A stretch of 64,000 bases of DNA from Zobellella maritima. GTDB lineage: Bacteria; Pseudomonadota; Gammaproteobacteria; Enterobacterales; Aeromonadaceae. The stretch covers positions 1,052,602-1,116,601 of the forward strand of contig NZ_QCZE01000001.1 of assembly GCF_003075035.1 (NCBI RefSeq). Reading direction: 5' to 3'. Numbering within the stretch: the stretch's first letter is position 1; each line of letters starts with the position of its first letter. Below, piece by piece: positions 29,086-37,678 of the stretch. The notes beneath the pieces are model-generated. The model searched no databases. It was not told the origin of the DNA and saw only the letters and a program-made list of their open reading frames with translations. Both the position numbers and the translations under genes were made by a program.

Positions 29086-30294
29086 TCAGTCGATATTTTC
29101 CACGATCAGCGCGACACCCTGGCCAACGCCGACACACATGGTGCACAGACCATAGCGGCCATGGGTGCGTTTCAGTTCATTGACCGCCGCCATCACCAGC
29201 CGCACACCGCTCATGCCCAAGGGGTGCCCTAGGGAAATGGCACCGCCGTTGGGATTGACCCGGGCGTCGTCATCCTGCAGGCCCAGCTCGCGCAGTACCG
29301 CCAGCGCCTGGGAAGCAAAGGCTTCGTTGAGCTCGATAACATCCATCTGCGCCAGGGACAGGCCGGTTTTCTCCAGTACCGAGCGTACCGCAGGCACCGG
29401 GCCTATGCCCATGTATTTCGGTTCGACCCCGGCGCTGGCCATGGCCAGGATGCGCGCCTTCGGCGTCAGGCCATAGTCGGCCACCGCCTGGCCACTGGCC
29501 AGCAGGGTACAGGCGGCGCCATCGTTGACGCCCGAGGCATTGCCGGCGGTTACCGAGCCACCGGCCCGGAACGGGGTCGGCAACCGGCTCAGATCCGCCA
29601 GACTTGTCTCGGGCCGCGGATGTTCATCCCGGCTCACTTCGGTCACCTTGCCCTTGCGGCCCGGGATCACCACAGGCACCATGCCCTCGGCCAGGATGCC
29701 GGACCGGTGCGCCAGCTCGGTTTTCTGCTGGCTGCGCAGGGCAAATCTATCCTGATCTTCCCGGCTGATATTGAACCGCTCGGCCACGTTCTCGGCAGTT
29801 TCCGGCATGGAATCGGTGCCATACTGCTGCTGCATCTTCGGGTTGATAAAACGCCAGCCGATGGTGGTGTCATGGACCTCGTTGGCCCGGCTGAAGGCGC
29901 CGGTGGCCTTGGGCATCACGAAAGGCGCACGGGACATGGACTCGGCCCCGCCGGCCAGCACCAGCTGGGCTTCACCGGCCTTGATGGCACGGGCGCCAAA
30001 ACCGATGGCGTCCAGGCCGGAGCCGCACAGGCGGTTGACGGTGGTGCCCGGTACCGTTGTGGGCAGGCCAGCCAGCAGGGCAGCCATACGTGCCAGGTTA
30101 CGGTTGTCTTCGCCTGCCTGGTTGGCGCAGCCCATGATCACTTCGTCTATTTTGTCCCAGGGCAGTTGTGGGTTGTTTTCCATCAGATGGCGCAGCGGGA
30201 TGGCCGCCAGATCGTCGGCCCGCACCGAGCTCAGGCCACCGCCGTAGCGGCCCACCGGCGTTCTGACCATGTCGCACAGATAAGCATCAGTCAT
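29086..30294 (-). CDS. paaJ: 3-oxoadipyl-CoA/3-oxo-5,6-dehydrosuberyl-CoA thiolase
   Basis: 402 residues. Catalytic Cys90 is in VNRLCGSGLDAIG, the His in NGGAISLGHPLGMSG, and the second Cys in LCTMCVGVGQGVAL. In the Paa pathway it cleaves both the C8 and C6 3-oxoacyl-CoA intermediates, giving acetyl-CoA and finally succinyl-CoA. It overlaps paaI by 8 bases. Confidence 0.96.
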   Translation of the reverse strand: MTDAYLCDMVRTPVGRYGGGLSSVRADDLAAIPLRHLMENNPQLPWDKIDEVIMGCANQAGEDNRNLARMAALLAGLPTTVPGTTVNRLCGSGLDAIGFGARAIKAGEAQLVLAGGAESMSRAPFVMPKATGAFSRANEVHDTTIGWRFINPKMQQQYGTDSMPETAENVAERFNISREDQDRFALRSQQKTELAHRSGILAEGMVPVVIPGRKGKVTEVSRDEHPRPETSLADLSRLPTPFRAGGSVTAGNASGVNDGAACTLLASGQAVADYGLTPKARILAMASAGVEPKYMGIGPVPAVRSVLEKTGLSLAQMDVIELNEAFASQALAVLRELGLQDDDARVNPNGGAISLGHPLGMSGVRLVMAAVNELKRTHGRYGLCTMCVGVGQGVALIVENID

Positions 30295-30733
30295 TGTTTT
30301 CTTCCTTTAAAATGGTTCCCTTGACCTGATAGGAGCGCCCCCGGAACAGGGCCAGCGTTTCTCCTGCTTCGTTTTCCAGTACCACGTCGTAGGTGCCGGT
30401 GCGTCCGCCCCGGTGCAATTCACGGGCTCGGGCCCGCAGAAACTCGCCGGCAAAGGCGGGCTTGAGGTAATCGATGGTGCATCCCTGGCCTATGGTTACC
30501 TTGTTGTAGCCGTTGCAGGCAAAGGCAAAGGCCGAGTCGGCAAAGGTGAACAGGATACCGCCCTGTATGCTGCCATGGCCATTGAGCATCCAGGGTTCAA
30601 CGCGCATGGTCAGAACGGCAGTGCCGGCGGCCACGCTTTCTATTTCCATACCCAGATGCCGGGTACAGGGATCCTTGGCAAACATGGCTTCGGCGCATTG
30701 TTGGGCCAGGATGTCGTTGAGCTGCTGGCTCAT
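30287..30733 (-). CDS. paaI: Hydroxyphenylacetyl-CoA thioesterase PaaI
   Basis: 148 residues of hotdog fold. The signature region is LNGHGSIQGGILFTFADSAFAFACN, where the catalytic Asp and the HG-x-x-QGG turn are seen. It hydrolyses dead-end aryl-CoA esters to recover CoA. It overlaps paaH by 4 bases and paaJ by 8. Confidence 0.95.
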   Translation of the reverse strand: MSQQLNDILAQQCAEAMFAKDPCTRHLGMEIESVAAGTAVLTMRVEPWMLNGHGSIQGGILFTFADSAFAFACNGYNKVTIGQGCTIDYLKPAFAGEFLRARARELHRGGRTGTYDVVLENEAGETLALFRGRSYQVKGTILKEENND

Positions 30734-32229
30734 GCGGCTGCCTCCATACTCGCCCAGTGGCGCAGGATCAGGGAGGGACGGTATTTTTCTTCACCGTACA
30801 GGGCCTTGAGGTTATCGAGCAGGGTCACCAGCCGCTGGTAGCCCACCTCTGCTCCCCAAGCCACAGGGCCCTTGGGATAGTTGACACCAAAACGCATCGC
30901 CAAGTCGATATCCTCGGCGCTGGCCACCCGGTGCAGGCAGGCTTCCGCCGCCTCGTTGACCAGCATGGCCAGGGTACGCAGCACCAGCCCCCCCGGATGA
31001 TCCGACAGCAATACCACGGTTTTGTCCAGGCTCTGGAAGAAGCCGGCCACGGCGGCCACCTGCTGCTCGGTGCAGCATGCGGATACCCCCAGGCCAACAT
31101 GGCTGACGGCGTCATAGTCATCGGCCCAGTCCAGCGCCATGGCGGCCTGGCCCGGGTGGCGCAGGGCACAGCTCTGACCGTCGGTCAGCTCGACGCGCAC
31201 GCCATCGATCAACAGTGCCGGGCTGCCGTCACTTCGTTCCACCTTGCCCGGATATCGGGCCATCAGGGCCTCGGCACCCCTGAGGGCGGACCAGTCTCCG
31301 ACCACCACCACCTGGGCGGGCGCCTGGCCGGCCGGCGCAGGCTGTGCCTCAAGTACTGCCTTACCATTCTCGTAGGCAAAGAAGCCCCGTCCGCTCTTGC
31401 GGCCGAAACGCCCCGCATCCACCAGGGCCTGCTGCACCAGTGACGGGCGATAGCGCGGCTCGTGATGGAAGGCACGATACACGCTCGCACTCACCGCATA
31501 GTTCACATCCTGGCCAATCAGGTCGGTTAGCTCGCAGGCTCCCATGGGGAAGCCGGCGCTGCGCATCAGGGTATCCAGCACCTCGGGCGTCGCCACCCCT
31601 TCCTGCAGAGCCCGCAGAGTCTCGCCATAATAGGGCCGGGCAATACGGTTGACGATAAAGCCCGGGGTCGAGCTGGCATGCACCGCCACCTTGCCCCAGC
31701 TCCTGGCCAGGTCCAGCAGGGTATCGCGCACCGTGGCCAGGGTCGCCAGGCCGGAGATGACCTCGACCAGTTTCATCACCGGTGCCGGGTTAAAGAAGTG
31801 CAGACCGGCCAGCCGCTCTGGGCGGGACAGGGCCGCGCCGATGGCGGTGATGGAGATAGAAGAGGTATTGGACGCCAGTATGCACCGCTCACCGCAGATG
31901 CCTTCCAACTCGGCGAACAGCTGCTGCTTGATGTCCAGTCGTTCGATAATCGCCTCGATAACCAGGCTGGCGCCGGCTAGCTCGCTCAGGCTCTCGGCCG
32001 GGCGAATGCGGCTGCGCAGCGCGCTTGCGTCCTGTTCGCTCAGCTTGCCACGGGCAACCCGACTGGCCAGGCGACTGGCAAAGTCGTCCAGGGCTCGAGC
32101 GGTCTGGTCCGGGTTGGCGTCATACAAAAGTACCGGATGACCAGCCTGGGCCGCGACTTGGGCGATGCCCAGGCCCATGGTGCCAGCACCGATCACCGCC
32201 ACTTCGTCTATGCGGAAGTTCGTTGTCAT
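30730..32229 (-). CDS. paaH: 3-hydroxyadipyl-CoA dehydrogenase PaaH
   Basis: 499 residues from the ATG at 32229; the frame is open further upstream through paaG, but that extension is antisense-like and unsupported. The NAD-binding Rossmann motif is VIGAGTMGLG (12-21). The 3HCDH middle domain contains GLHFFNPAPVMKLVEV and NRIARPYYGE. The second half repeats the C-terminal 3HCDH domain, as is usual for PaaH. It oxidises 3-hydroxyadipyl-CoA. The start lies one base past the paaG stop. Confidence 0.95.
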   Translation of the reverse strand: MTTNFRIDEVAVIGAGTMGLGIAQVAAQAGHPVLLYDANPDQTARALDDFASRLASRVARGKLSEQDASALRSRIRPAESLSELAGASLVIEAIIERLDIKQQLFAELEGICGERCILASNTSSISITAIGAALSRPERLAGLHFFNPAPVMKLVEVISGLATLATVRDTLLDLARSWGKVAVHASSTPGFIVNRIARPYYGETLRALQEGVATPEVLDTLMRSAGFPMGACELTDLIGQDVNYAVSASVYRAFHHEPRYRPSLVQQALVDAGRFGRKSGRGFFAYENGKAVLEAQPAPAGQAPAQVVVVGDWSALRGAEALMARYPGKVERSDGSPALLIDGVRVELTDGQSCALRHPGQAAMALDWADDYDAVSHVGLGVSACCTEQQVAAVAGFFQSLDKTVVLLSDHPGGLVLRTLAMLVNEAAEACLHRVASAEDIDLAMRFGVNYPKGPVAWGAEVGYQRLVTLLDNLKALYGEEKYRPSLILRHWASMEAAA

Positions 32230-32230
32230 G

Positions 32231-33022
32231 TTAACGGCCCTTGTATTCGGGGGTACGTTTGTTGAGGAAGGCGTCAACCCCTTCCCGGTAATCTTCACTG
32301 CGGCCGGCCAGTCGCTGCAGGTCCCGCTCCAGCTCCAGCTGTTCATCCAGGCTGTTGTCGGCGGCGCTGTTGATGGCCTGCTTGATAAGCCCCAGACCAT
32401 AGGTGGGCTGGCGGGACAACTGCTGGGCCTGCTGCATGGCTTCGCTTTGCAGCTGGTCATCTTCCACCACTTGCCAGATCATGCCCATTTCCCGGGCCTG
32501 CTCGGCGCTGACCTTGTCACCCCGCAGGGTCAGCGCCAGGGCACGGGCCCGGCCGACCAGGCGCGGCAACAACCAGGTACCACCGGAATCGGGCACCAGG
32601 CCCAGCCGGCAGAATGCCTGGATAAAGGAGGCGCTGCGGGCGGCAATCACGATGTCGCAGGCCAGGGCGATATTGGCGCCGGCGCCGGCGGCCACGCCGT
32701 TCACCGCACAGATCACCGGCTTGGGCATGCCGGTGATGCGCTTGATCAGCGGGTTGTAGTAACGGTCGATGGACTGGCCCAGATCCGGCGCTATCTCACC
32801 GCTGTTGACGGCACGATCACCCAGATCCTGGCCGGCACAAAAGCCGCGGCCGTTGCCGGTCATCAGGATGGCGCGCACTTCCGGGTTGTTCTCCCAGGCC
32901 TTGAGCACGGCGGCCACTTCCTGGTGCATGAGCTCGTTAAAGCTGTTGAGCTGGGCCGGACGGTTCAGCACCAGCACGCCGACGGCGCCTTCCTGGTAAC
33001 ATTCGATATGTTGGTATTCCAT
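32231..33022 (-). CDS. paaG: Ring-1,2-epoxyphenylacetyl-CoA isomerase PaaG
   Basis: 263 residues of crotonase fold. The oxyanion-hole motif is NGRGFCAGQDLGDR, with NGVAAGAGANIALACDIVIA following. PaaG isomerises the 1,2-epoxide to the seven-membered oxepin-CoA and also shifts double bonds later in the pathway. Its ATG shares a base with the paaF stop (TAATG). Confidence 0.95.
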   Translation of the reverse strand: MEYQHIECYQEGAVGVLVLNRPAQLNSFNELMHQEVAAVLKAWENNPEVRAILMTGNGRGFCAGQDLGDRAVNSGEIAPDLGQSIDRYYNPLIKRITGMPKPVICAVNGVAAGAGANIALACDIVIAARSASFIQAFCRLGLVPDSGGTWLLPRLVGRARALALTLRGDKVSAEQAREMGMIWQVVEDDQLQSEAMQQAQQLSRQPTYGLGLIKQAINSAADNSLDEQLELERDLQRLAGRSEDYREGVDAFLNKRTPEYKGR

Positions 33023-33798
33023 TATTTCCCCCGGTAGTGCGGTGCACGTTTTTCCAGGAAGGCATTGATGCCTTCGTTTCTGTCTTCGGTGCCGGCCAGC
33101 CAGACAAAGGCCTGACGTTCCTGACGCAAACCCTGACTCAGACTGGTTTCCTGGCAGGCCTTGATGGCGGCCTTGGCGGCCTGTACCGCCAGCGGGGCCT
33201 GGACGGCAATCTGCCGGGCCAGCTTGAACGCATATTCATCGGTCAGCGCAGGTACGCACAGTTGGCTGACCAGCCCCAGTTCATAAGCCCGCTCAGCGGT
33301 CACCGGCTCGCCGGTGAGCACCATCTTCATCGCCGTCTGCTGGCCAATCTGGCGGCTCAGCCGCTGGGTTCCGCCGGCGCCGGGCATGATGCCCAGTTTT
33401 ATTTCCGGCAGACCCAGCAGGGCACCCTTGCCAGCCACCACCAGGTCGCAGTGCAACACCAGCTCCAGGCCGGCCCCCAGGGCGTAACCATTGACGGCGG
33501 CAATCAGCGGCTTGCCGAACTCGTCGATGCACCGCCACAAGGCGGGACGCTCGTCCTGCTGCAGGCCAACCGCATCCAGGTGACGCATTTCTTCCAGATC
33601 GGCGCCGGCGGCGAAGCAGCGCGGGTTACCCTGGATAACCACGGACCTGACCTCGGGGTTGCCGGCGGCATCCGCCAGTACTTCGCCGATTTCACGCAGG
33701 GTCTGGTTACGCAGCGCATTGCGCCGTGCGGGCCGGTTGAGGGTGATGGTCAAGACACCGGCGTCGACCGGGCTGACCAAAATATCCTGACAGTTCAT
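33022..33798 (-). CDS. paaF: 2,3-dehydroadipyl-CoA hydratase PaaF
   Basis: 258 residues of crotonase fold with NPRCFAAGADLEEM, NGYALGAGLELVLHCDLVV and a Glu in GLPEIKLGIMPGAGGTQRL, the classical hydratase residue that PaaG lacks. It hydrates 2,3-didehydroadipyl-CoA. It begins 9 bases after paaE. Confidence 0.95.
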   Translation of the reverse strand: MNCQDILVSPVDAGVLTITLNRPARRNALRNQTLREIGEVLADAAGNPEVRSVVIQGNPRCFAAGADLEEMRHLDAVGLQQDERPALWRCIDEFGKPLIAAVNGYALGAGLELVLHCDLVVAGKGALLGLPEIKLGIMPGAGGTQRLSRQIGQQTAMKMVLTGEPVTAERAYELGLVSQLCVPALTDEYAFKLARQIAVQAPLAVQAAKAAIKACQETSLSQGLRQERQAFVWLAGTEDRNEGINAFLEKRAPHYRGK

Positions 33799-33807
33799 CC
33801 TTCTTCC

Positions 33808-34869
33808 TCAGTCGTCGAAGCTGATGCGCACCGCACCGCTCCTGGGGCGGGCCTGACAGCTCAGTACATAACCAGCGTCCAGCTCGTCCTGCTCCAGGCT
33901 GTAGTTGAGTGTCATGTCGACCTCGCCTTCCAGTACCTTGCACTTGCAGGTGGCGCAGACGCCGCCCTTGCAGGCATAAGGCAGATCGGCACCGGCAGTG
34001 AGGGCCGCATCCAGGATACTGTCGTCTTCCGGCCGCACCTCTATCTGCATTGCCCGGCCATCGAGGATGATACTGACTTCCCCCTGGCTGCGGCTGGCAC
34101 GCTGTTCGGCACTGAGCGGACGAGTCGGGCCTGTGTTGAAACGTTCGCTATGCAGCCGCTCGCGGGCCAGGCCGAATTCCGGCAGCACCAGCTCGACCGC
34201 ATTCATCATTTCTTCAGGGCCACAGGCAAAGCAGTGGTCAACGTCAGCAGACAGCAGTTGGTATTCGAGCAGGGCACGGATCTTGGCCTCGTCCAGACGG
34301 CCGTTGAGGATTTCGCTCTCGCCCTGCTCCCGGCTGAAGATGCAGACAAACTGAAAGCGGCTCGGATAGGCGTCTTTCAGATCGGCCAGCTCGTCGGCAA
34401 ACATGGTCTGACCCCAGCTGCGGTTGCCGTACACCAGGGTGAAACTGGCATCTGGCTGGCTTGCGAGCAGAGTCTTGACGATGGACAGCAGGGGGGTAAT
34501 GCCACTGCCGGCGGCAAAGCCCAGGTAGCGGCCCCCCCCCAGTTTTTCGGCCTGCTGAAAAAACACGCCCTGGGGCGGCATGACATCCAGCACATCGCCG
34601 GGCCTGAGGTTGTCGTTGACCCAATTGGAAAAACGGCCGTCGGGAATACGCTTGACCGCTATGGTCAAGTCTTCATGGCCCTCCCGGCTGCAGATGGAGT
34701 AGCAGCGGCGCAGCTCTTCACCCTCATGCAGATGCTTGAGGGTCAGGTGCTGGCCGGGCTTGAACCGAAAACGGCGCTGGTTGTCACCGTCCAGCTCGAA
34801 GGAGATGGCGATGGCATCCCGGGTCTGCTCTTGTACGGATTTAACCCGCAACGAATAAAACTGATTCAT
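33808..34869 (-). CDS. paaE: Phenylacetyl-CoA epoxidase reductase PaaE
   Basis: 353 residues from the ATG at 34869 (MNQFYSLRVKSV). Order: FAD-binding domain (RCYSICSREG), NAD-binding domain (GFAAGSGITPLLSIVK), and a C-terminal plant-type [2Fe-2S] ferredoxin with CKGGVCATCKCKV. It passes electrons from NADPH to the PaaABC(D) epoxidase. Confidence 0.96.
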   Translation of the reverse strand: MNQFYSLRVKSVQEQTRDAIAISFELDGDNQRRFRFKPGQHLTLKHLHEGEELRRCYSICSREGHEDLTIAVKRIPDGRFSNWVNDNLRPGDVLDVMPPQGVFFQQAEKLGGGRYLGFAAGSGITPLLSIVKTLLASQPDASFTLVYGNRSWGQTMFADELADLKDAYPSRFQFVCIFSREQGESEILNGRLDEAKIRALLEYQLLSADVDHCFACGPEEMMNAVELVLPEFGLARERLHSERFNTGPTRPLSAEQRASRSQGEVSIILDGRAMQIEVRPEDDSILDAALTAGADLPYACKGGVCATCKCKVLEGEVDMTLNYSLEQDELDAGYVLSCQARPRSGAVRISFDD

Positions 34870-34895
34870 GACTTTGCTCCCTGTGCGGTTGAGGG

Positions 34896-35390
34896 CTAAA
34901 TGCACTTGAAATAATCAAAAGGCTCAAGACAGTCCCGGCACTGGTATTGTGCCTTGCAGGCGGTCGAGCCAAATTCGCTGATCAAACGGGTATGCCCGCT
35001 CCCGCATTGCGGACAGGGCACCCCATCGGTGGGTATCAGGTGCTGCCCGCAAGCCGGACCCTGGGGCGGTGCTATACCATATTCCCTCAGCTTGCGTTTG
35101 CCGTCGGCGCTCATCCAGTCAGTGGTCCAGGCTTCGGACAAATCCAGCTGCACCCGGGCCGGGCCCAGTCCGGCGTTGTCGAGGGCAGCGAGGATGTCCG
35201 CCTCCAGCATATCGGTGGCCGGACAACCGCTGTAGGTGGGCGTCAGGCGGATACACAGGCTGCCGTCTGTCGCCGCGTTCACGCCCCGGATCATGCCCAG
35301 GTCGGTGACCGATAAGGCCGGTATCTCGGGATCGGTCACGGTTTTAAGCACATCCCAGCTACGGGGAATACGAGGGTCGCTAATCTGCAC
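34896..35390 (-). CDS. paaD: Phenylacetyl-CoA epoxidase assembly protein PaaD
   Basis: 164 residues from the GTG at 35390, chosen because AGGAGG lies 6 bases before it and the length then matches E. coli PaaD; the longer frame runs back into paaC. It has an N-terminal MIP18/SufT-type domain (DPEIPALSVTDLGMIRGV, TYSGCPATDML) and a C-terminal zinc ribbon (CPQCG...CRDC, ending DYFKCI). It is required for epoxidase activity, probably in Fe-S or di-iron maturation. Confidence 0.93.
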   Translation of the reverse strand: MQISDPRIPRSWDVLKTVTDPEIPALSVTDLGMIRGVNAATDGSLCIRLTPTYSGCPATDMLEADILAALDNAGLGPARVQLDLSEAWTTDWMSADGKRKLREYGIAPPQGPACGQHLIPTDGVPCPQCGSGHTRLISEFGSTACKAQYQCRDCLEPFDYFKCI

Positions 35391-35401
35391 CTGAAACCTC
35401 C

Positions 35402-36166
35402 TTACCAGCTCATGTTCGGATAGCTGCGCTGCAGGGTCTGCATTTCTGCCAACAGGTAGCCCAGATGCTCGGTGTGCAGGCCCTGCTTGCCTCCCTGGCG
35501 ATAGGCCGCCTGTTCGGGCAGGGTCAGTTCTGCCTGTCGGGCCTGTTCGGCGATCCGGCTGGCCCATAGCGGCGCCAGCTCTGCCAGACTGGGGATAATA
35601 CCGGCGTCGGCCAGGGTGCCTTCCACCTCGTCGGACACGAACAGTTCACCGGTAAAACGCCACAACTCGTCGATGGCTGCCTGGGTGCGCCGCGCACTTT
35701 CTTCGGTGCCCTGCCCCAATCGCTGGATCCAGCCACTGGAAAAACGCAGGTGGTAATTCGCCTCTTTCAGGGACTTGACCCCGAAGGCGGCCAGCGGTGC
35801 GTAATCAGACTTGCTCAGCTCGGTAAACAGCAGCTGGTGGTAATGATCCATGAACCACTGGCGGACCAGGGTCTGGGCAAAGTCGCCGTTGGGCTGTTCG
35901 CACAACAGCAGGTTCCTGAACTCCCGCTCGTCGCGATGATAGGCCAGCTGGTCTTCATCTCGTCCCTGACCTTCCACTTCGCCGGCCAGAGTCAGCAGGG
36001 TGCGCGCCTGACCCAGGCAATCCAGGCCAATATTGGCCAGGGCGATGTCCAGCTCCAGCTCGGGCGCATGGCCACACCACTCCGACAGGCGATGGGACAA
36101 TACCAGCTGGCTGTCGCCCAGACGCAGCAGATAGTTAAACAGCGAATCTTGTAATGCCTTGTCCAT
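35402..36166 (-). CDS. paaC: Phenylacetyl-CoA epoxidase structural subunit PaaC
   Basis: 254 residues of ferritin-like fold that form a stable complex with PaaA. Typical blocks are LRLGDSQLVLSHRLSEWCGHAPELE, the start LANIGLDCLGQARTLL, and NYHLRFSSGWIQRLGQGT. PaaC lacks the complete iron ligand set of PaaA and plays a structural role. It lies 8 bases after paaB. Confidence 0.95.
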   Translation of the reverse strand: MDKALQDSLFNYLLRLGDSQLVLSHRLSEWCGHAPELELDIALANIGLDCLGQARTLLTLAGEVEGQGRDEDQLAYHRDEREFRNLLLCEQPNGDFAQTLVRQWFMDHYHQLLFTELSKSDYAPLAAFGVKSLKEANYHLRFSSGWIQRLGQGTEESARRTQAAIDELWRFTGELFVSDEVEGTLADAGIIPSLAELAPLWASRIAEQARQAELTLPEQAAYRQGGKQGLHTEHLGYLLAEMQTLQRSYPNMSW

Positions 36167-36174
36167 GACGCCTC

Positions 36175-36462
36175 CTACATATGGCCTATGCCGTCTGGGA
36201 TGGTGTAAAACGTCGGGTGGCGGTACACCTTGTCGTCGGCGGGCTCAAAAAAAGCCTCCTTGTCACCCGGCTGACTGGCGGTGATAAGCTCAGACTTGAC
36301 CACCCAGATGCTGACGCCTTCACGGCGACGGGTGTAGGCGTCACGGGCATTTTCCAGCGCCATGGTCTCATCCGCAGCCCTCAGGCTGCCCACATGGCGG
36401 TGATGCAGACCCTGCTTGCTGCGGATAAATACTTCAAATAACGGCCATTGATTGGTTTTCAT
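36175..36462 (-). CDS. paaB: Phenylacetyl-CoA epoxidase subunit PaaB
   Basis: 95 residues, starting MKTNQWPLFEVFIRSKQGL and HRHVGSLRAADETMALENARD, a strongly conserved family block. PaaB is a small subunit that bridges PaaAC heterodimers in the epoxidase. It begins 11 bases after paaA. Confidence 0.96.
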   Translation of the reverse strand: MKTNQWPLFEVFIRSKQGLHHRHVGSLRAADETMALENARDAYTRRREGVSIWVVKSELITASQPGDKEAFFEPADDKVYRHPTFYTIPDGIGHM

Positions 36463-36473
36463 ATTCTCTCTCC

Positions 36474-37406
36474 TTAGGCGGCTTGCTGATGGCGGGCGGC
36501 ATAGGCACTGGCGGCTTCACGCACCCAACGGCCTTCTTCCCAGGCCTTGCGACGGGCGTTGATCCGCTCGTGGTTGCACGGGCCCTGGCCGGCGACCACC
36601 GCATAGAATTCATCCCAGTTGATCTCGCCAAATTCGTAATGGCCGGTTTCTTCGTTCCACTTCAGATCCGGATCCGGCACGGTCAGGCCGAGGGCTTCTA
36701 CCTGGGGCACAGTGTTGTCGACAAATTTCTGGCGCAGTTCATCGTTGCTGAAACGCTTGATGTTCCAGGCCATGCTCTGGGCCGAATTGGGCGAATCATC
36801 ATCACAGGGGCCAAACATGGTTAGCACCGGCCACCAGAAGCGGTTGACCGCATCCTGAGCCATCTGCTTCTGCACCTCGGTGCCGCCCGCCAACGCCATC
36901 ATGGCCTCAAAGCCCTGGCGCTGATGGAAGCTTTCTTCTTTGCACACCCGCACCATGGCGCGAGCATAGGGTCCATAGGAGGCGCGGCACAGGGCCACCT
37001 GGTTGACGATGGCAGCACCATCGACCAGCCAGCCGATGGCAGCCACATCGGCCCAGCTGAGGGTGGGATAGTTAAAGATGGAGGAGTATTTCATCTTGCC
37101 GTTAATCAGCTTCTCCACCATGTCGTTCCGATCGGCGCCCAGGGTTTCTGCAGCGCTGTACAGGTAAAGGGCGTGACCCGCTTCATCCTGCACCTTGGCC
37201 AGCAACACCGCCTTGCGGCGCAGGGTCGGCGCCCTCGTTATCCAGTTGCCTTCCGGCAGCATACCCACCACTTCGGAATGGGCATGCTGACCAATCTGAC
37301 GGATCAGGGTCTTGCGGTATGCCTCGGGCATCCAGTCCCTGGGCTCTATGCTGATCTCGGCCGCGATAGTCTGATCAAACTTCGCCTGTTGTTCTGCGTT
37401 TTCCAC
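36474..37406 (-). CDS. paaA: Phenylacetyl-CoA 1,2-epoxidase catalytic subunit PaaA
   Basis: 310 residues. It starts at a GTG (37406) preceded by TTGGAGG at 7 bases. It is a di-iron ferritin-like oxygenase: the ligand helices include [17 protein letters not shown] (E-x-x-H) and [16 protein letters not shown]. It epoxidises the ring of phenylacetyl-CoA, the defining step of this aerobic hybrid pathway. It is the first gene of the minus-strand operon and is divergent from paaZ. Confidence 0.97.
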   Translation of the reverse strand: MENAEQQAKFDQTIAAEISIEPRDWMPEAYRKTLIRQIGQHAHSEVVGMLPEGNWITRAPTLRRKAVLLAKVQDEAGHALYLYSAAETLGADRNDMVEKLINGKMKYSSIFNYPTLSWADVAAIGWLVDGAAIVNQVALCRASYGPYARAMVRVCKEESFHQRQGFEAMMALAGGTEVQKQMAQDAVNRFWWPVLTMFGPCDDDSPNSAQSMAWNIKRFSNDELRQKFVDNTVPQVEALGLTVPDPDLKWNEETGHYEFGEINWDEFYAVVAGQGPCNHERINARRKAWEEGRWVREAASAYAARHQQAA

Positions 37407-37678
37407 TACTCAGCCTCCAATACCAATTAGTGCAACATTTAAAAAACATGAGGCCAAGTTAATATGACACGATATTAATTTCAAACCATTTTTTTATGAA
37501 TCATATTTATTATTTAGTGTTTTACAATGAAAACAAATGGTTAACTATAAAAATAGTGTTCACTCCCTGCTTGCTCACACAGGGAGCATTGACAACAAGC
37601 CAAAATAAAAACAAATTATGTAACACCCATTTGTTAAAACCACACTTTGATGTGTCACGTTAAGAGAGAGAAGAACCC
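37407..37678. promoter_or_regulatory. Divergent paaA/paaZ control region
   Basis: An AT-rich 272-base region, in sharp contrast with the GC-rich genes on both sides. Structures seen: a perfect inverted repeat TTAATAT-gacacg-ATATTAA (37459-37478) on the paaA side; a 7-base-pair hairpin CTCCCTG/CAGGGAG (37563-37586) in the middle; an inverted pair AACAAATGG/CCATTTGTT about 95 bases apart (37533 and 37628); and TGTGTCACGTT (37651-37661) near paaZ. PaaX is known to control this junction in E. coli. Which element is its site here is not determined. Confidence 0.6.
37651..37661 (+). promoter_or_regulatory. Candidate operator shared with the TRAP operon (TGTGTCACGTT)
   Basis: Exact repeat of 20330-20340, here 17 bases before the paaZ start codon and therefore placed where a bound repressor would block transcription or initiation. 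Its function is inferred. Confidence 0.4.
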
